From the NCBI RefSeq assembly GCF_005116645.1, contig NZ_SWCM01000001.1:124001-188000 (forward strand): a stretch of DNA of 64,000 nucleotides. Direction: 5' to 3'. The DNA comes from Desulfopila sp. IMCC35006. Lineage in GTDB: Bacteria > Desulfobacterota > Desulfobulbia > Desulfobulbales > Desulfocapsaceae. Below the pieces are notes generated by a model, which did no database searches, was not told where the DNA came from, and saw nothing but the letters and a program-made list of their open reading frames with translations. Below, one piece after another: positions 27,195 through 35,726 of the stretch. Both the position numbers and the translations under genes were made by a program. Every line of letters begins with the position of its first letter. The stretch's first letter is position 1.

Positions 27195-27647
27195 ATGAAA
27201 AAAGATGATCAAATGGTTCAAGCAGATTTAAAGGGATTGGACATTCTGCAGTCAATAGTGGATGGCAAAACACCTATGCCACCGATGGCACAGACTATCC
27301 CTATGTCCATTATTTCAGTAGCGCCTGGTTCGGTTTTTTTTACGGCAATCGCCGGAAAACAGCACCTTAATCCCATGGGCGGAGTGCATGGCGGTTTTGC
27401 TGCGACGGTTCTTGACTCGGTAACCGGCTGTGCGGTGCATAGTTTGCTCGAATCGGGCATCGGATATGCGACGGTTGATCTGAACGTCAAAATGGTTCGG
27501 CCCGTCCCGCGCGACAGAGAAGTGACCGCCATAGGGAAGGTTATACATATTTCCGGTCGCCTGGCAGTTTCTGAGGGAAGGTTACAGGATGGGGATGGTA
27601 AGATACTCGCCCATGCGACAGCCACCTGCATGATCCTTCGTGGCTGA
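27195..27647 (+). CDS. PaaI-family hotdog thioesterase
   Basis: A 150-residue acyl-CoA thioesterase of the PaaI/YdiI group. 'NPMGGVHGGFAATVLDSVTG' contains the HGG(F/A) box and the catalytic acidic residue on the hotdog helix. 'VDLNVKMVRPVPRDREVTAIGKV' and 'GKILAHATATCMIL' complete the fold. GAGGGAG precedes the ATG. It is divergent from the GlxA-type regulator and 49 bases before the next co-directional gene. The acyl substrate is unknown. Confidence 0.9.
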   Translation: MKKDDQMVQADLKGLDILQSIVDGKTPMPPMAQTIPMSIISVAPGSVFFTAIAGKQHLNPMGGVHGGFAATVLDSVTGCAVHSLLESGIGYATVDLNVKMVRPVPRDREVTAIGKVIHISGRLAVSEGRLQDGDGKILAHATATCMILRG

Positions 27648-27696
27648 AAACACTGTCGAAAGTTTTTCTGGAACACAACGTTACAAGGAGCAAACC

Positions 27697-28692
27697 ATGA
27701 ATCTAGACAACCACCCAAGTGTGGCAGCCTTTCGACAAAGGCAGCGGAATAATCGATTAGAAGCAATGACTTTGCCACGGCTGAAGGCAATCGTCCTGGA
27801 AGCCGGGGCTGATGATGTCGGTGCCGTAGAAATTGATCGACCGTCTCTTCAAGACCAAAAGAAGGCGATCCTCCATGCTTTTCCACGAGCAAAATCCCTT
27901 GTCAGTTTTATTTGTCGGATGAATGAGGCGCAGATTCGATCAAACGACAGATCTTTGGTGGATGGAGAGTTCATAGCCTATGATGCGGAAATGCTGCATA
28001 TCTCCCGCACGGTCGTTAAAGCATTAAGGAATGAAGGGATCACTGCCGTTACTCCTTCCGAATCCTTCCCCCAGGATATGAGTAAATGGCAAGGCAGGAT
28101 GTTGACGGTTTCACATAAACCGGTAGCGGAAGCGGCAGGCCTCGGCCTGATAGGCCATCATCGACTGCTTATCCACCCCATATTTGGCAGCCATCTCTGT
28201 TTGGGAACGATAATCATAGATACAACCTTGGACATCTATGATCAGCCCATCGACTACAATCCGTGCATCGGCTGCAACCTCTGCGTCAGTACTTGTCCAA
28301 CCGGAGCAATAGCTCCAGACGGGTCTTTCGCATTTGCCAGGTGCCTGGTTCATGCCTATCGGGATCGCCTGGGAGGTTTTTTAAACTGGGTGGAATCCCT
28401 TGTCACCAGCCAAGACATGGTGGAATATCGAAAAAAACGGACTGACGGTGAAACAATGGCTGTCTGGCAAAGTCTCACCTATGGCGGCGGATATAGATGC
28501 GGCTATTGCATGAGCGTCTGCCCTGCAGGTCTGGACTTGCTCGGTCCCTATCTCGATAATCGAAAGGAATATTTACAAAGAGTTGTCAAACCGCTTCAGG
28601 AAAGGAACGAAAACATCTACGTCCTTCCCGGCCAGGATCAAGCGGCAGAGGTCAGCAAGAAATTTCCGAATAAAACGGTGCGGCCCGCCTGA
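27697..28692 (+). CDS. 4Fe-4S protein related to epoxyqueuosine reductase QueG
   Basis: A 331-residue protein. The N-terminal two-thirds resemble the cobalamin-binding region of QueG-like proteins ('LKAIVLEAGADDVGAVEIDR', 'SHKPVAEAAGLGLIGHHRLL', 'GTIIIDTTLDI'). Two ferredoxin-type clusters follow: 'CIGCNLCVSTCPTGAI' (~207) and 'CGYCMSVCPAG' (~288). It differs from true QueG in its long insert between the two clusters. The ATG at 27697 has AAGGAG upstream and replaces the longer frame from 27640. It is likely co-transcribed with the thioesterase. A redox or reductive enzyme role is inferred; the substrate is unknown. Confidence 0.8.
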   Translation: MNLDNHPSVAAFRQRQRNNRLEAMTLPRLKAIVLEAGADDVGAVEIDRPSLQDQKKAILHAFPRAKSLVSFICRMNEAQIRSNDRSLVDGEFIAYDAEMLHISRTVVKALRNEGITAVTPSESFPQDMSKWQGRMLTVSHKPVAEAAGLGLIGHHRLLIHPIFGSHLCLGTIIIDTTLDIYDQPIDYNPCIGCNLCVSTCPTGAIAPDGSFAFARCLVHAYRDRLGGFLNWVESLVTSQDMVEYRKKRTDGETMAVWQSLTYGGGYRCGYCMSVCPAGLDLLGPYLDNRKEYLQRVVKPLQERNENIYVLPGQDQAAEVSKKFPNKTVRPA

Positions 28693-28822
28693 CTTGTTCA
28701 GACAAACACGAGCAAAAAACAATGGCTTAACGTGATAAAATCACAAGTCAGGGTGGCCTCCATGATGCCAGACACAGATGTTCATGACGAGAGGTATGTG
28801 CACCAGGAAGTTCATGAGAAAT

Positions 28823-29338
28823 TTATCCGACAGCGTCGACAAAACGATTCTCAAGTTCTTTCCTTGCCGTCTTCACTTTGGCGATCAAAGCGAAAATCTC
28901 ACTCCCTGCACCATGTTGCTGTCCCATGAGGGCGTCTTTCTGGGCCGCACAGATATACCAGGTGCAAATAAACGGCCGTTCCCGGCGATTGAGACAGCAT
29001 CCATGGGGAGTGAGATGCACACAGGTGCCGTCTGCTTGTCTGGTTACCTGTTGCTGGGGCAGCCGGTTGTCGGCCAGGTAGATGACAAGGAGATCTCTCA
29101 AGTCGTAGCATACCGTTGCCACGGTGCAGCAAATTGTGGTACAGCGGCAGCAGGTAACAGCCCCAAGATTATCCAACTGTCCATCCAGCTCTGCGTACCA
29201 GCCCTCAATCTGCCTGACAATTTCACGCAGATGTTCCACTTCCCCGCCTAGACCTGCGACCGCGGCAGTCATCGAGACAACCACCTGGGACCACTCCTGC
29301 CGGTCTTGCCAGGGTATCCATTGTCCTATCGCGCCCAT
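28823..29338 (-). CDS. YkgJ-family cysteine-cluster protein
   Basis: A 171-residue protein rich in Cys: 'CCRCTTICC', 'VCYDL', 'GTCVHLTPHGCCLNRRERPFICTWYICAA'. The last segment is the YkgJ/Fli-type zinc- or iron-binding signature (C-x5-GC-x-L-x5-P-x-x-C-x-x-Y). The N-terminal 60 residues are helical. AAGGAGAGAG precedes the ATG. The function of the family is unproven; metal binding is inferred. It lies opposite in direction to the thioesterase/4Fe-4S pair. Confidence 0.8.
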   Translation of the reverse strand: MGAIGQWIPWQDRQEWSQVVVSMTAAVAGLGGEVEHLREIVRQIEGWYAELDGQLDNLGAVTCCRCTTICCTVATVCYDLRDLLVIYLADNRLPQQQVTRQADGTCVHLTPHGCCLNRRERPFICTWYICAAQKDALMGQQHGAGSEIFALIAKVKTARKELENRFVDAVG

Positions 29339-29350
29339 CTCTCTCCTTTT

Positions 29351-29524
29351 TCATCCTGCAGGCGGATCAGTTTGGCCCGCAAATCCACGTCGCTTTTGGG
29401 CAAGGGAACACATCCGTCTCACCCCGCACTCCATGCAGGCTAGCCTTACCTGGCTGATTCTGCAAGATCTTATTCGTCCAGCAACCACCCTTATGGCCGG
29501 TATCCTGCCTTCCAGGTCAGTCAT
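29351..29524 (-). CDS. Possible small Cys-containing protein upstream of the YkgJ gene
   Basis: A 57-codon frame with 'CMECGVRRMC' near its middle. It ends 12 bases before the YkgJ start, its stop codon lying just upstream of that gene's ribosome site, as in a coupled pair. There is no ribosome site for its own ATG at 29524, and no family is recognised. It may be chance. Confidence 0.25.
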   Translation of the reverse strand: MTDLEGRIPAIRVVAGRIRSCRISQVRLACMECGVRRMCSLAQKRRGFAGQTDPPAG

Positions 29525-29703
29525 ATGCGGAGATCGAAGGCCATGCCAGCCCCGCACCTTTCGCCAACAAAATAACGTATTTCATTGCACATCACATTTT
29601 TCATGTATCGTTTGACGCTTTGAAACGTTTAATAAACAGAGCGGGACAATTCATGGAGAGAAAAATGATTTATGTCAGACAAGAGTGAACTGTGGAGGCG
29701 GCA

Positions 29704-30027
29704 ATGGAAACCAGAAATGTTCCTTATTTGATGGCGACAGCAATTTTTCTATATTCGGCAATTATATGCAATGCAGCGGAGCAGCAGCGTGACAGATTGC
29801 ACCTACGTGCAGATGATCAGGTCCTGCAACATCAGGAAAGAGAGACGCTTCGCCATGAAATCAAGACGGGGACAAACAATTCAGGCATGCAGCTGCAAAA
29901 TCAGAAGAGAATCCAGAGCGAGTGGAAAATAAACGAGGGAGAAGCGGCTGGACCGGCAGGTAAACAAAACCCAGGAGGCCCAGGTGGCCCAAGACACAGA
30001 AGTAACAAGGGAAGTGGAAAAAGATAA
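29704..30027 (+). CDS. Small secreted protein, unknown
   Basis: A 107-residue product with a plausible signal peptide ('[20 protein letters not shown]', cleaved near residue 25). The mature part is hydrophilic and rich in Gln, Glu and Arg, with a Gly/Pro-rich tail. GGAGG lies six bases before the ATG at 29704. Its 3' part runs opposite to the frameshifted tail of the formate/nitrite transporter remnant, so one of the two is non-coding there. I favour this frame because of its ribosome site and signal peptide. Confidence 0.45.
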   Translation: METRNVPYLMATAIFLYSAIICNAAEQQRDRLHLRADDQVLQHQERETLRHEIKTGTNNSGMQLQNQKRIQSEWKINEGEAAGPAGKQNPGGPGGPRHRSNKGSGKR

Positions 30028-30040
30028 AGACGGTGAAGCT

Positions 30041-30445
30041 GTGGCGTATATTATTGAGAAAGAAAGCGCTCCAGGTCAGCGTTGAAAGATTGACACCTGC
30101 AGGAGGCAGACATGCCCAGCGTGAGAGAAAAATACCGCTTGGGATGAAATACATATTTGCGACACAGTGTTCAATACCAATGGCGACGAAACCCATTGTC
30201 GGGAAAAAGATAGCGAATATTTCACCGATCACCTGGCGGGGTGCCACAGCCATCCAGACCGCGAGACACACCATCCAGTTACAGCCGACAGCACGTACAA
30301 AAGCTTCACCTACGTCCAGATTAACCTTGGCCACCGCAATCTTCACCGCCGCTTTGCCCAGCGCATTGCCTCCGGCTTTCCACAACCCTGAAAAATAAAA
30401 CAATAGCGCAAGCAGGATTGCACCCAGAAAATTGGCAACATACAC
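30041..30445 (-). pseudogene. Formate/nitrite transporter (FocA/NirC family) fragment
   Basis: Residues such as '[20 protein letters not shown]', '[20 protein letters not shown]', '[17 protein letters not shown]' and '[20 protein letters not shown]' are clear FNT-family blocks. They cover the middle to late membrane helices. The N-terminal part is missing (the fragment joins a receiver-domain fragment upstream). After '[11 protein letters not shown]' the expected family sequence stops and unrelated residues follow. The remnant therefore lacks both ends and is not functional. Confidence 0.75.
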
Positions 30446-30448
30446 TAT

Positions 30449-30720
30449 CCGGTCATCATCAGTACCGGCGTTTCCGGCCGGTGTTTCTTCGCCCAGTAAA
30501 TCAGCTTAAATCCGTCCTGCTTTGGCATTTTTATATCCGTATTCATGGCGACAAAAACATCGGTATCGAGAACCGCCTTCCGGGGAGAAATTGCCAATTA
30601 ACAGTGACATCACTAAAAGGCTGGCGATGAGCCGAAACCGGGTCGAATGTATCAGGTTGATTAATTTCAGCCTCACAGGCCTATTTCTCACAGGTCCTAT
30701 TTTTGTGCCTTGACCATTCT
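30449..30720 (-). pseudogene. Remnant of a two-component (histidine kinase/receiver) protein
   Basis: Two fragments lie on the minus strand. From about 30690 to 30580, 'RLKLINLIHSTRFRLIASLL' with a following hydrophobic helix looks like the N-terminal membrane anchor of a sensor kinase. Then, in another frame (about 30575-30449), '[20 protein letters not shown]' followed by '[11 protein letters not shown]' and a stop is the core of a response-regulator receiver domain. Hundreds of codons between them are missing. It joins the FNT fragment directly. Confidence 0.5.
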
Positions 30721-30727
30721 TCAATCT

Positions 30728-30896
30728 GACTGCAACTACAATTCAACTGAGCAGATCTGAACAGACATGAGGTGACATTTTGACAGGTGTTCCGCTGCCT
30801 GGATGACTGAGGTCAAGCTTTCCAGGGATGGGAACATGGCGTTCCGTGCAAAGGTTATCTCATAGCCCCAGGTGTCTGAGGTTGAGCGGCAATCAT
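30728..30896 (+). repeat. MITE-like element, copy E (decayed)
   Basis: Full length but diverged. The core is CCGCTGCCTGGATGACTGAGG, then TCAAGCTTTCCAGGGATGGG, GCGTTCCGTGCAAAGG and a right arm ending near GAGCGGCAATCAT. The outer ends are hard to fix and no flanking duplication is clear. It sits upstream of the decayed gene cluster. Confidence 0.7.
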
Positions 30897-31307
30897 CTTT
30901 TTGCATGTATTATGGCATCAAGGGTGACGGCAATTATACTGTTTGATATAGAGCGGAAAACTGGAAAATAACTGGGGGGAACTGTTCGTGTCAAACTATC
31001 TGATACCGTGAACCGTGCAGCAGATACTACAAACCAATAACACGGGAACAACTGACTCCAGGCGTTATATCCGTTCCAGACTGCTCAAAAAGGGGGCGTC
31101 GCAAATGACAGACAATTCCCTGACCGATTTGTCCGAAATTGAAATTCCCGATCACCCACAACTTCGATTCAGCCCAGAATAGCGAATTTTAGTTGTTATT
31201 TCTATAAATAATCAATTGCACTGATTACACAATTGATTGAAACATGGAGTTGGTCTTTTTTTGCTATTAAAGGGAAGCACGACAGAACTTACAAAACCAG
31301 GCCATCC
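30897..31307. other. About 410-base gap
   Basis: No supported gene. It holds only AT-rich DNA around 31190-31265 downstream of the subtilase gene, with no clear terminator hairpin. Confidence 0.35.
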
Positions 31308-32621
31308 CTATTCTGATACTCCCCGCGCAGCCTTGAAAGCGGCATAGGGGCTGGCTACAGAGGTGCCTGCGTAGGAGAGATCGTTAAAGTTGGCCAAGGC
31401 CGGTTCGTAGCGCTCAACAAAATTGCCATAGTTGGTATTTTCCCACTGGCTTCCGTCAGGATTCAATCCCCCCACCGCGATGACCGAGCTATATCCCGCC
31501 GGATAAACAGGCGTACCGGTTGGTTCGTTCCCGGCAGCCGCATAGAGCCTCATACCGTTCTGGGCGGCAAAATTCATGGTGTTTTCCAAAAATTGGCTGC
31601 GAACCTCCGACCCCCAGCTCATACTGATAATTTTCACCCCCGAGTTGACGGCATATTCGAGGGCGCGCATAATGGTGTCGGAACTGGTCATGCCGTTTTT
31701 GTCCAGGGTGCGGACGGAAAGTACCGGAACTCCGCTCTCGGCAGCCTTCGCGCCAAGGGGTGTAATGGCACCGGCTGCAATAAGGGAGGTCAGGGTTCCG
31801 TGGCCAGTGGGATCGCTGATTTCGGCGGTGGGGTCAAGCGCATCGTAGGTGCCTCGAATAAAGGGAGAGTCTGCGTAGGCTGGATCGAGGCCGGAATCAA
31901 ACACGGCAATAGCGGTCTCGCCGGGAAGCAGGTTGAGGTTGATTCCCTCAGCAATTCCCGTCAATGGCAGGATATTGCTGGCAATCGTTGGAAACGCCAG
32001 GTTTGGTTCGGTGGCCGCAACGCCGCCGTGTGCCTGGGCAATACGTATGGCCTCTTCAACCGACATGTCGTCGTTCAGTTTAATGCGGTATAAACCGGGC
32101 GGGTCGATCACTTCGATCACGGTCCCATTAAGCCTGCTCAGCAGTGCCTTCAAGTCATCGATGGAGGATTCCTGGTTAAAGCCCACCATTATTTCTCCAC
32201 GGATGTATTGTACGCCATTCTCACCTTCGACCACATCGAGTACTTTTCCCTGCGGGGATAAACGGCAGGCAACAGACTGCTTACCGTCAGAAAAAATTCG
32301 TATGGAAGAGATTTGAAAAAGGTCACCGAGAGGGCTTTTCTCCGATCTCCATTCAAGCATATAGCTGTGCGGGCTCGCCAACTGCGCGATGAGCCGGCCG
32401 ACCTCCGCATTTTTCCAGTCCCCGGAAATACGGTGCAGCGTAAGTGATGGATCAACCAATACTTCCACCCCTCGCTGCTCGAAGAGCTGCAGAACCTTTG
32501 GAAGCGGGACGTCATCAGCCTTAAGCCAGGCCCGGTCTCCTTCGATCCGCAGTGATGCGGCCGAAAGAACCAGAGGCACAAGCAGGATGCCAATGACCGC
32601 CACCAGACTTCGCCTGACCAT
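31308..32621 (-). CDS. Secreted S8 (subtilisin-like) serine peptidase with N-terminal STN-like domain
   Basis: A 437-residue exported protease. A signal peptide (MVRRSLVAVIGILLVPLVLS) is followed by an STN-like segment ('ADDVPLPKVLQLFEQRGVEV...ISGDWKNAEVGRLI', ~25-75) as found in secretins and TonB receptors. A prodomain with 'GEIMVGFNQESSIDDLKALL' follows. The catalytic domain carries the triad: Asp in 'AIAVFDSGLD', His in 'DPTGHGTLTSL' and Ser in 'AGTSVASPYA', plus the oxyanion Asn in 'AAAGNEPTG'. The ATG at 32621 begins the signal peptide; the frame runs on to 32774 without such features. An STN module in front of a subtilase is unusual. Confidence 0.88.
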   Translation of the reverse strand: MVRRSLVAVIGILLVPLVLSAASLRIEGDRAWLKADDVPLPKVLQLFEQRGVEVLVDPSLTLHRISGDWKNAEVGRLIAQLASPHSYMLEWRSEKSPLGDLFQISSIRIFSDGKQSVACRLSPQGKVLDVVEGENGVQYIRGEIMVGFNQESSIDDLKALLSRLNGTVIEVIDPPGLYRIKLNDDMSVEEAIRIAQAHGGVAATEPNLAFPTIASNILPLTGIAEGINLNLLPGETAIAVFDSGLDPAYADSPFIRGTYDALDPTAEISDPTGHGTLTSLIAAGAITPLGAKAAESGVPVLSVRTLDKNGMTSSDTIMRALEYAVNSGVKIISMSWGSEVRSQFLENTMNFAAQNGMRLYAAAGNEPTGTPVYPAGYSSVIAVGGLNPDGSQWENTNYGNFVERYEPALANFNDLSYAGTSVASPYAAFKAARGVSE

Positions 32622-32827
32622 TATTGCTATGGACCAGCTCCGTTTTGCTCGGCTTGTTTGCGAAAATATCATAGATTGGGGAGAAGTTACACCGAGAGAA
32701 AAATTATACGCCGTGGTATCGGCAGAAGACATATAATTCATGCCGAAGCCGACGGACTTAACCCGTGTTTCCACGGCTGATCAGGACTACGCCAGCTTGG
32801 GCGGTCTGGACCTTGTTGTCGCACACT

Positions 32828-33109
32828 TCAGTCATTGTTCCCCTCCTTTGCAACCACGGAAGACAGCCCGCCCTTGCGCAGGGACAGGGCCTGCATGGCC
32901 TGTTCCCACTCGCCGGACTTGAGCCGGCTTTCCTCAACTATCTCGAAAAACTCACCCTCCCCCAAGACAAGGTCCTGCAGCTGTGGATGGTTTTTGCGCA
33001 ACAGCTTCACGGACAAGTGAGCCTCCTCCGATCCCGATGCTGTCAGCCAAGTGAGGAGATGGCGATCACCGTTCCTGCAGATTTTGTACAGTAGATATCG
33101 CTTGCCCAT
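32828..33109 (-). CDS. Small cytoplasmic protein next to the subtilase, unknown
   Basis: A 93-residue basic-to-neutral protein ('MGKRYLLYKICRNGDRHLLT...SEEAHLSVKLLRKN...LGEGEFFEIVEE') with predicted helices and no signal peptide. The frame opens at 33232, but the ATG at 33109 begins the more protein-like part; ribosome-site support is weak (GAGG 13 bases upstream). It precedes the subtilase gene on the same strand, about 200 bases from its start. No family recognised. Confidence 0.5.
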   Translation of the reverse strand: MGKRYLLYKICRNGDRHLLTWLTASGSEEAHLSVKLLRKNHPQLQDLVLGEGEFFEIVEESRLKSGEWEQAMQALSLRKGGLSSVVAKEGNND

Positions 33110-33772
33110 ATCGATAAGACCTCGTCGTCTCTCCGTGCCATTAATTGTTCTTTTATGGATGATAAGGGAGCCGCTTTTTACAAGAGACCCGAAAAATTGG
33201 CTCCAGCATGACGCGGCCATTATAATAGACAAAAAATGTAGCCGTTATCTCTCCGTAGAGCAATATTTTTCCAGTTACATGGCCATTACCATCGAATCTC
33301 TGCTGGTGACATGCACCAAAGCCGGTGCGTGGAGCTCACGGGTGACAGATTATGGGATGGCAGAAAATTTCTGACCATGAATGTATCGGATGAATACAAT
33401 CAGGAAGGTATGGCCTGAGTCTAAGGAGCGCCAGAAGACAAGTAAAACAACGCTGGCACGGCAACCTAACAGTAAAAATAGCTATAATGCAATCTGCAAT
33501 CTACATGTCCGAAACCTGCACAGTAAATGAGAACACACTTCTTAATGTTGAAGAGATTTTGAGATTTATCGTGGCATGTTAACGTTTAGACCACCGGCGC
33601 AAGGAAAACTATCGGGTGTAAATCAGGCTTCCCCCGTCCCCCCCTTGCGTCCGGTGAAGCGACGGGTCATGAAAGTACAGGAATGTCTGATTGCCGACAG
33701 ACGAATATGGGAACCCGGTTTTGAGAAACGAGCTCTACAATCGTCACAACCCAATAAAATTACACGATCATT
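33110..33772. other. About 660-base gap
   Basis: Only short frames without ribosome sites. I see no RNA gene, repeat copy or terminator that I can defend. Confidence 0.35.
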
Positions 33773-33976
33773 TTACGATTCTTTCCTGTTTTGGACTTCA
33801 GGGTTTTCCTCGGTTACGCAGCCATCGTGCCCCGTGCCACACTTATTACAGTTAACGGTCACTTTATCCTTGATGTCGCCATATTTTTCCCGGTATTCAT
33901 CAGGTGTCATATTGCATATAAGGCCACATCCGCATTCAGGGCATTCCGATTTGATCTGGTATCTTTCCTTTGCCAT
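33773..33976 (-). CDS. Small double zinc-knuckle protein
   Basis: A 67-residue protein with 'CPECGCGLIC' (residues ~12-21) and 'VNCNKCGTGHDGC' (~41-53), most simply a four-Cys zinc ribbon, and a charged tail. An excellent ribosome site (AAGGAGG, seven bases before the ATG) strongly supports expression. It stands alone. It might bind nucleic acid or a protein partner, but the role is unknown. Confidence 0.75.
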   Translation of the reverse strand: MAKERYQIKSECPECGCGLICNMTPDEYREKYGDIKDKVTVNCNKCGTGHDGCVTEENPEVQNRKES

Positions 33977-34677
33977 GTTTTACCTCCTTCGCATTGTTTT
34001 TTCTATTTTTCCTGCCACGGGACCATTACGTCCAGACTTTGCACCGCATTCCGCCGTCCTTCGGTAGGAAGCACATTAACCGATTTCACTGAACCAATTG
34101 AATTTACATAATAATTCTATCAAGACTGCTTTCTCAGTGCATCCAGCTTTTCCCGGTCATACCCATCAACAATCAGATTATCCTTTTCAGGCCGATCTCA
34201 CAAGATTTTCTTTGTACTCTCAAATGTGCTCACATGATAAGAATTCTCTATTTAGAAAAATCATAGCGGGCCAGAACCGATTACGTCTGCAGATAGAACA
34301 GTTGCACCGGTACGAATTCCGGGTGAAATCCAGTTCTGCCTCAAAGCGAACCTCGCCACAGTGGCAGCTACCTTCTTAGGTCTTTAACATTACACGACTC
34401 CTGAATTATTTTGCAGCACAACAAATTAGAACCCAGAAGCGGGATGTCTTTCAACCCGAGGAGGATTTTGCAGAAATATCCAAAAATTAATGGGTATCTA
34501 ATCAAATAACATGCAGTGTACCAGCAATATAAGGAGACCCAATACATGTCCCACGTTACATTTCAGATGCTGCTAATGTATTTTTCAGGGCATGAACCCT
34601 GCTCTAATTTCCCCATTCATTGCCCACCTCAATTCAGTCTTCGTCAGATCGTCCTTGTGTCTAGTTTTTGATGAGTT
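33977..34677. other. About 700-base gap
   Basis: A weak rightward frame (34098-34379) has neither ribosome site nor motifs. The region near 34480-34560 is AT-rich. Nothing else identified. Confidence 0.35.
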
Positions 34678-35568
34678 TCAGGCACATGCATCCCGAATGC
34701 ACTCACGCAGCCAGCGATGCCCTAGATCGCTGTCCAGCCTCGGGTGCCAGAGCATTGACACAGTGAACTCCGGTGTGGAGACAGGTAAGGTAAAGCTATG
34801 CATTCCGGCGCGCAGATTTCCGGTGTGGCGCTCGGGAACACTGGCTATCAGATCAGAGGTTCGAGCTAAAGCCAGTGCGGTTGAGAAGCCACCGACGATT
34901 GAAACGACGATTTCCCGCTCCAACCCAAGCGGCTCCAGGGCTTCATCAATGGGTTCCTTATCGATATTGCGACGTGAGACGCAGATATGTCTACCGGCCG
35001 CATAACGGGTGGGAGTTATCTGGCCTTGCGTCAGCAGATGTCCGATCCGCACGACGCCAATATATCGATCTCGGAACAATGCCTGCACACGCAGTTCAGG
35101 ACTCGTGGTATTCTCCACAACGCCTGTTTCCAGATCGACGGTCCCGTCGCGAAGTGGCGTGCTGTCTTTGTTTGGCTTCTGCACGAAGCGCAGCCGCACC
35201 CCGGGAGCTTCCCTGCCAATGCGGGCGATAAGGCCCGCTCCGAAATTCTCCACAAAACCTTCACTGGTCCGCAGCGTGAACGTTCGGATGAGCTGTGGAA
35301 GATTGAGCTTCTCGGTCGGGCGTAGAACCTCTTTTGCGCCCTGCACGAGCTGACTGACCTGGTTGCGAAGTTCAAGGGCTCGCGGTGTGGGAACAAGACC
35401 GCGTCCAGCCCTGACCAGGAGTGGATCGCCTGTTGTGTCACGCAATCTCGCCAAGGCCCTGCTCATCGCAGACGGGCTCAGCTGCAATCTTTTTGCTGCG
35501 CGCGCAACACTGCCTTCTGTAAGCAGCACATCAAGGGTAACAAGCAAGTTGAGATCAGGTTTTGACAT
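34678..35568 (-). CDS. LysR-family transcriptional regulator
   Basis: A 296-residue LTTR. The N-terminal winged HTH ('DLNLLVTLDVLLTEGSVARAAKRLQLSPSAMSRALARLRDTTGDPLLVR', ~5-55) is followed by an effector-binding domain. The N-terminus (PDLNLL...) is of the NodD/SyrM-like subgroup. It diverges from an MFS exporter gene; the 158-base region between them (35569-35726) is where it should bind and control both. GC content is clearly above that of the neighbouring genes, as for its partner, suggesting joint transfer. Confidence 0.92.
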   Translation of the reverse strand: MSKPDLNLLVTLDVLLTEGSVARAAKRLQLSPSAMSRALARLRDTTGDPLLVRAGRGLVPTPRALELRNQVSQLVQGAKEVLRPTEKLNLPQLIRTFTLRTSEGFVENFGAGLIARIGREAPGVRLRFVQKPNKDSTPLRDGTVDLETGVVENTTSPELRVQALFRDRYIGVVRIGHLLTQGQITPTRYAAGRHICVSRRNIDKEPIDEALEPLGLEREIVVSIVGGFSTALALARTSDLIASVPERHTGNLRAGMHSFTLPVSTPEFTVSMLWHPRLDSDLGHRWLRECIRDACA

Positions 35569-35726
35569 ACATCAACTATAGCACGATCCGACAGATGGCG
35601 TCAAGCGCACGAGTAAAGTGCAAACCGTGCGTATTCCGCCGCGTCATACAAGAGACTATACTCTGTGTCAGACAGCTCATTTCGGGCGTTACCGAAAATA
35701 CAGTTCAACAGAAAACGGAGTATATC

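Noticed and set aside
30033-30398. Rightward 121-codon frame
   Set aside because: Antisense to the clear FNT transporter fragment.
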